Assembly (NCBI GenBank): GCA_011176555.1
Contig: DUEF01000015.1
Coordinates: 1-16,617, forward strand
Length of the DNA: 16,617 nt
Reading direction: 5' to 3'
Origin: Caldilineae bacterium
GTDB taxonomy: Bacteria; Chloroflexota; Anaerolineae; J102
Part shown: piece by piece, positions 12,909 to 16,617 of the stretch
Numbering within the stretch: the first letter of the stretch is position 1
Layout of the letters: each line of letters starts with the position of its first letter
The notes under the pieces: model-generated
What the model was told of the DNA's origin: nothing
Database searches by the model: none
What the model saw: only the letters and a program-made list of their open reading frames with translations
Made by a program: the position numbers and the translations under genes

Positions 12909-14858
12909 ATGCAAATCATCGCACCACTCACCATCTTCGTACTCATCGCCCTGGCGGCAAAAGACATCGGCAAGTGGTTCCGATTGGCGGGCTTACCCCT
13001 GATCAGCGGCTTCCTGTTCGTGGGCGTGCTGGCGGGGCCCTACGTGCTGGGCTTGTTCGATCAGCAATCGATGGAATCGGTGGGATTCATCAATGCCATC
13101 GCCCTGGCCTTCATCGCCTTCGCCGCCGGAAGCGAATTGCATCTCGGCCAACTCAAAGGAACCTGGCGCAGCATCCTTTTCATCATCGGCGGATTGGTGG
13201 TGGCGGTGTTCATCTTCGGCGTGATCGGTTATGTCCTGCTTGCTGGCGCCATTCCCTTCATGCAGGGCATGACGGCTGTCGAGGTGCTGGCGGTGGCCCT
13301 GGTGGGCGCGACGATCATGGTGGCGCGGTCACCCGCCTCCGCCTACGCCATCATCAAGGAATTGAGGGCGCGGGGCCCCTTTACCAAACGAATTTTCGGG
13401 GCCACCGTTCTGATGGATAGCCTGGTCATCCTTCTTTTCGCCATCGCCGTGTCTGTGGCCGATGTGCTGATCACGGACGCCTCCTTCAACCCACCGGTTT
13501 TCTTCCACATCATCCTCGAGATCGCCCTCGACATCTTTTTGGGCATTCTGGTGGGCCAAATTCTGCGACTCATCTTGGCGTTAAAGCTCGATCGGCGCCT
13601 AAAAACAGCCTTGATTTTGGCGGTGGGTTATGGCATCTTCTTCCTCGCTGATGCTCTACGCCACGTGCATCTGGGGGGACAACCGGTCGAGCTCTTTGCA
13701 GAACCGCTGCTGGTCGCCCTGGTCGCAGGTTTCGTGATCTCGAATTACACCCGCTACGGGCCGGAATTCAACAAGATCGTGGAAGAGATCTCGCCTGTGA
13801 TCTTCATCCTCTTCTTCATCCTGGTGGGTGTAAACATCAATCTCAGCGTGCTGGGCCAGACCTGGACCATCATCCTGGCGCTATTCACCATCCGCCTGCT
13901 CGGGATCATCGTGGGCAGTTTCGGCGGCGGCGTGCTGGCGGGAGATCCCATGCGGCACAACAGGCTCTTGTGGCTGACGTTTCTCACACAGGCCGGGGTC
14001 AGTATCGGCCTGGCCCAGGAAGTTGCCGATGAATTCCCCACCTGGGGCGTCGATTTCGCCTCGCTGGCCATCGCCGTGATCGTTCTCAACCAGATCGTGG
14101 GCCCGCCCGCCTTCAAGTGGGCGATCAAACGCGTGGGCGAAGCCCACCCCAAGGCGGATCCCAGCACCTTCGACGGCACGCGTGATGTGCTGATCTTCGG
14201 CATGGGGGCGCGGGCGCTGACGCTGGCCAAACGCCTGGCGCAGCATGATTGGTCGGTGCGAATGGTCTGCTTGAACAAGAATTTTTTCGTAAAGATCCAG
14301 GGAGAGAAGGAGATCGACGCCCGTTATGTGACTTCATTGGGGGTGGACATCCTGGCTGACCTGGAATCGGACAACGCAGATGCCGTAGTGGCGATGCTGC
14401 CGGAGGACGAGCAGAACTATAAAGTTTGCGAACTGGCCTACGAACACATCGGCACAGAACGAATCGTGGCCTTCGTACGCGACCCCGCCCAAATCGCCCG
14501 TTTCCGGGAACTCGGCGTCTCGGTCGTCGAACAAACCACAGCCACCGTCAACCTGCTCGAAGAGTTCGTCCGTTCACCCGCCACCACCTCTCTGCTTCTG
14601 GGCGAATCCGACAGCCAGGACGTGATGGAGTTGATGGTCATCGATCAGGCGCTCGATGGCGTCGCAATCCGAGATTTACATCTCCCCGGCGACATCCTCA
14701 TCCTCTCCATCCGCCGCAACGGCGACCTACTCGTAACGCACGGCTACTCCCGGTTGAAAGTCGGCGACAAGGTGACGGTGCTGGGTACGCCTGACAGCAT
14801 TCAAACCGTCGATATGCGCTTCGCCGGCTATCAAATTCCCAGCATCCAGACGCTCTGA
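12909..14858 (+). CDS. CPA2-type (KefB-like) cation/proton antiporter with RCK-N and RCK-C domains
   Basis: The protein has 649 residues. Residues 1-408 contain about 12-13 membrane segments of the Na+/H+ exchanger (CPA2) fold, with FAAGSELHLGQLK (71-83), the region VARSPASAYAIIKELRARG (138-156) and a single membrane Asp in VLMDSLVILL (167-176), suggesting one ion-binding acidic residue. Residues 425-555 form an RCK-N/TrkA-N domain with GMGARA (431-436) as the glycine motif; the residue that is normally acidic after strand 2 is missing (VCLNKNF, 453-459). Residues 570-635 are an RCK-C/TrkA-C domain (DGVAIRDLHLPGDILILSIRRNG). The family moves K+ or Na+ against protons under cytoplasmic ligand control. 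Sixty-eight bp separate it from the CPA1 gene; this gap holds no promoter or Shine-Dalgarno that I can defend, so co-transcription is plausible. Confidence 0.9.
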   Translation: MQIIAPLTIFVLIALAAKDIGKWFRLAGLPLISGFLFVGVLAGPYVLGLFDQQSMESVGFINAIALAFIAFAAGSELHLGQLKGTWRSILFIIGGLVVAVFIFGVIGYVLLAGAIPFMQGMTAVEVLAVALVGATIMVARSPASAYAIIKELRARGPFTKRIFGATVLMDSLVILLFAIAVSVADVLITDASFNPPVFFHIILEIALDIFLGILVGQILRLILALKLDRRLKTALILAVGYGIFFLADALRHVHLGGQPVELFAEPLLVALVAGFVISNYTRYGPEFNKIVEEISPVIFILFFILVGVNINLSVLGQTWTIILALFTIRLLGIIVGSFGGGVLAGDPMRHNRLLWLTFLTQAGVSIGLAQEVADEFPTWGVDFASLAIAVIVLNQIVGPPAFKWAIKRVGEAHPKADPSTFDGTRDVLIFGMGARALTLAKRLAQHDWSVRMVCLNKNFFVKIQGEKEIDARYVTSLGVDILADLESDNADAVVAMLPEDEQNYKVCELAYEHIGTERIVAFVRDPAQIARFRELGVSVVEQTTATVNLLEEFVRSPATTSLLLGESDSQDVMELMVIDQALDGVAIRDLHLPGDILILSIRRNGDLLVTHGYSRLKVGDKVTVLGTPDSIQTVDMRFAGYQIPSIQTL

Positions 14859-14885
14859 AAGGCGCACCTTCAGCACATCCCCAAC

Positions 14886-14890
14886 AGGAG
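14886..14890 (+). promoter_or_regulatory. Shine-Dalgarno AGGAG of the MttB-family gene
   Basis: AGGAG followed by a 7-nt A/T-rich spacer precedes ATG 14898. This supports that start over the in-frame ATG five codons later. Confidence 0.75.
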
Positions 14891-14897
14891 TTAAAAA

Positions 14898-16343
14898 ATG
14901 AAAAGCAACCGCATGGTTCTCACCTCCCCCCAAGTTGGATTCCTCTCAGACAGCCAGAAGGAAGAAATCCACCTGGCGACGTTGGAAGTATTGCGGCGGA
15001 CAGGCGTGCGCGTCTTCCAGGATGAAGCCCTGGCCTTATTACGTAAAGCCGGCTGCACCATCAGCGATGGCAATCGGGTCCATATCCCCTCCCACCTGAT
15101 CGAAGAAGCAATCAGGACGGCCCCGGCCAGCATCACCACCTATGATCAAAATGGGGAGCCGGCCATGCGTTTGGAGAGCACCAATGTCCATTACGGAACC
15201 GGGTCGGATCTCATGTACACAATCGATCTCGAAAGCGGTGAGCGACGACTCTCACGTAAAAGCGACGGCGTCAATGTGGCCAGAATCGCCGACGCCTTGC
15301 CGCATATCGATTTCATTATGTCAATGGCTTTGCCGCACGATGTCCCAGTCGGAACCTCTGACCTGCATAATTTCGAGGTCATGGTCACGAATTCAAGCAA
15401 GCCTATCGTCTACACGACCTTCAACCGGGAGGGACTGGCCAACATCCTCGACATGGCTGCGGCTGTGGCCGGAGATATGGAAAACCTGCGCCAAAAACCC
15501 TTCCTGATCCTGTACGCCGAACCGACGACCCCTCTACAACATTCAGAGGAGGCGATGGATAAACTGTTGCTCCTGGCCGAGCATCATCTGCCCATCGCCT
15601 ACGTGCCCGGCATCGGCATCGGCGGCGTGACGCCTGTGACCATGGCCGGGGCGCTGGTGGTGGCCAATGCCGAACTACTCAGCGCCATCCTCGTCGCCCA
15701 GTTGAAACGACCCGGTGCGCCCTGCATCTTCGGTGCGGGCATGGGCATTCTCGACATGCGCACCACCATCGTCAGCTACGGCGCGCCGGAGTTCATGCTG
15801 ATGACCAGCAGCCTGGCCGAACTGGGCCGCTATTACCGCCTGCCCACCTGGGGCTTTGGCGGATGCAGCGATGCCAAAACCTTCGATCAGCAGGCTGCGA
15901 TGGAAGGGGCTTTGTGGCTGATGGCCGCAGCCATGAGCGGGACCAACCTGGTGCATGACGTGGGATACATCGAAAGCGGCCTGACCTGCTCCCTGGAAAT
16001 GCTGGTCTCGATGGACGAAATGGCGGGTTTTGTTAAAAGTTTTATGGGGGGGATTGAAGTCAGTCGGGAAACCCTGGCTCTGGACGAAATCCATGCCGCC
16101 GGTCCGGGCGGAGATTTCATCCAGAGCGATCACACCTATCGACACTTCCGGGATATCTGGTATCCCACCCTGCTGGATAGGGACAACTATGATGGTTGGG
16201 AGGCGCAGGGCAGGCAAAAACTGGGCCAACGGGCCCGGGACAGGGCCAGAGAAATCCTGGCGTCTCATCAGCCCCGAACCTTGCCGCCGTCCGTTAGCGA
16301 AAAGCTGGGCGAGATCATCGCCACAGCGGAAGCGAATGGATAG
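14898..16343 (+). CDS. MttB-family (trimethylamine methyltransferase-like) protein without pyrrolysine
   Basis: At 481 residues this has the usual MttB-superfamily length. Family-typical stretches are HYGTGSDLMYTIDLESGERR (98-117), IAYVPGIGIGGVTPVTMAGA (233-252), SYGAPEFML (293-301), WGFGGCSDAKTFDQQA (318-333) and GYIESGLTCSLE (356-367). The superfamily removes a methyl group from a quaternary or tertiary amine and passes it to a corrinoid protein in the cytoplasm. True trimethylamine enzymes carry an in-frame amber-encoded pyrrolysine; this frame has none, so it belongs with the non-pyrrolysine enzymes, of which the glycine betaine methyltransferase MtgB is a characterised example. The substrate here is unknown. 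No corrinoid-binding protein or second methyltransferase is seen on either side. It starts 39 bp after the CPA2 antiporter, with a good AGGAG site. A large non-pyrrolysine group has no assigned activity, so corrinoid dependence is inferred. Confidence 0.88.
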   Translation: MKSNRMVLTSPQVGFLSDSQKEEIHLATLEVLRRTGVRVFQDEALALLRKAGCTISDGNRVHIPSHLIEEAIRTAPASITTYDQNGEPAMRLESTNVHYGTGSDLMYTIDLESGERRLSRKSDGVNVARIADALPHIDFIMSMALPHDVPVGTSDLHNFEVMVTNSSKPIVYTTFNREGLANILDMAAAVAGDMENLRQKPFLILYAEPTTPLQHSEEAMDKLLLLAEHHLPIAYVPGIGIGGVTPVTMAGALVVANAELLSAILVAQLKRPGAPCIFGAGMGILDMRTTIVSYGAPEFMLMTSSLAELGRYYRLPTWGFGGCSDAKTFDQQAAMEGALWLMAAAMSGTNLVHDVGYIESGLTCSLEMLVSMDEMAGFVKSFMGGIEVSRETLALDEIHAAGPGGDFIQSDHTYRHFRDIWYPTLLDRDNYDGWEAQGRQKLGQRARDRAREILASHQPRTLPPSVSEKLGEIIATAEANG

Positions 16344-16414
16344 GGCCAATTCTATATCCACCGTTCATCAGAGCGTAAGATAGCCATCGGACAAATCGCC
16401 CAATCAGCACCTCG

Positions 16415-16444
16415 TTTTCTATTTGCTCCGACGAGCAGTATAAT
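16415..16444 (+). promoter_or_regulatory. Candidate promoter of serA
   Basis: TATAAT (16439-16444) is a perfect -10 box 42 bp before the serA ATG. The best -35 at 18-nt spacing is the weak TTTTCT (16415-16420). The rest of the 143-bp spacer after the MttB-family gene (16344-16486) shows no terminator or gene. Confidence 0.5.
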
Positions 16445-16486
16445 AGCTGCTTCTCCAAAAAACGCCACCCAATCCATGGAGCCCTG

Positions 16487-16617
16487 ATGAGCCAGCACCA
16501 CACACCACACATCCTCATCTGCGATCCCATCCACCCCGATGGCGTGGATCGCTTGCGTCAGGTCGGCAAAGTCACTGTTCTCGAACAGAAACTCTCGCCC
16601 GACCAGCTGATCGACGC
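16487..16617 (+). CDS. serA: D-3-phosphoglycerate dehydrogenase, N-terminal 43 codons only (3' end outside window)
   Basis: The frame ATG AGC CAG CAC runs to the right edge without a stop. The visible protein includes HILICDPIHPDGVDRLRQVG followed by KVTVLEQKLSPDQLID, the usual first strand, helix and second strand of the regulatory/substrate-binding half of phosphoglycerate dehydrogenases, the enzymes that oxidise 3-phosphoglycerate in serine synthesis. GGAG (16478-16481) lies 5 nt upstream, and a TATAAT box lies at 16439. With only 43 residues, another 2-hydroxyacid dehydrogenase cannot be excluded; the NAD-binding and catalytic regions are not in view. Confidence 0.7.
   Translation, partial: MSQHHTPHILICDPIHPDGVDRLRQVGKVTVLEQKLSPDQLID

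Noticed and set aside
14859..14897. AAGG-cgca-CCTT hairpin after the CPA2 antiporter as a terminator
   Set aside because: The stem is only four base pairs and is not followed by a T run.
16476..16487. Three-codon ORF (Met-Glu-Pro-stop) overlapping the serA start
   Set aside because: The overlap TGATG could in principle couple translation, but such tiny frames arise by chance and the GGAG within it serves as the serA ribosome-binding site.

Overview
The window is about 16.6 kb of moderately GC-rich bacterial DNA and reads as an ordinary chromosomal segment. There are no rRNA or tRNA genes, phage genes, transposases or CRISPR arrays. The gene mix suggests Chloroflexota (Anaerolineae/Caldilinea-like): a PBP2-RodA pair, a glutaminyl-tRNA synthetase carrying a YqeY tail, a split ChlI/ChlD-type chelatase, a non-pyrrolysine MttB-family methyltransferase, and spacers full of degenerate 7-bp repeats. 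That assignment is an inference from gene content and general recollection, not a search result.

Plus strand, 2-7742. The window opens inside a penicillin-binding protein 2 gene, which overlaps rodA by an ATGA junction; together they form a peptidoglycan elongation pair. A repeat-filled spacer (2806-2912) follows, then glnS (GlnRS fused to a YqeY domain). An uncharacterised SAM-methyltransferase-like gene overlaps glnS by ATGA. A second repeat-filled spacer (6110-6236) precedes gltX. Both aminoacyl-tRNA synthetase genes start directly after a repeat array and have no visible Shine-Dalgarno sequence.

Minus strand, 10803-7770. A promoter with a perfect TATAAT box and a leader hairpin precede a metal-chelatase locus. 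The first reading frame encodes an AAA+ ChlI-like small subunit and ends in a TAG just after a run of nine A. A -1 shift on that run joins it exactly to the downstream ChlD-like von Willebrand A frame. One gene could therefore give both the small subunit (367 aa) and the medium subunit (681 aa), as described for chlD genes in cobalamin producers with a CobN-type cobaltochelatase. An EamA-type transporter gene follows in the same direction. This locus is the most interesting feature of the window.

Plus strand, 10957-16617. Two dissimilar monovalent cation/proton antiporters (CPA1-like, then CPA2/KefB-like), each with a cytoplasmic RCK domain, lie in tandem. They are followed by an MttB-family (trimethylamine methyltransferase-like) gene without a corrinoid partner in view, and by the first 43 codons of serA, which has its own TATAAT box.

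The only spacers above 100 bp are 2806-2912, 6110-6236, 10700-10956 and 16344-16486; each is described in the entries. No gene-free stretch exceeds 300 bp.
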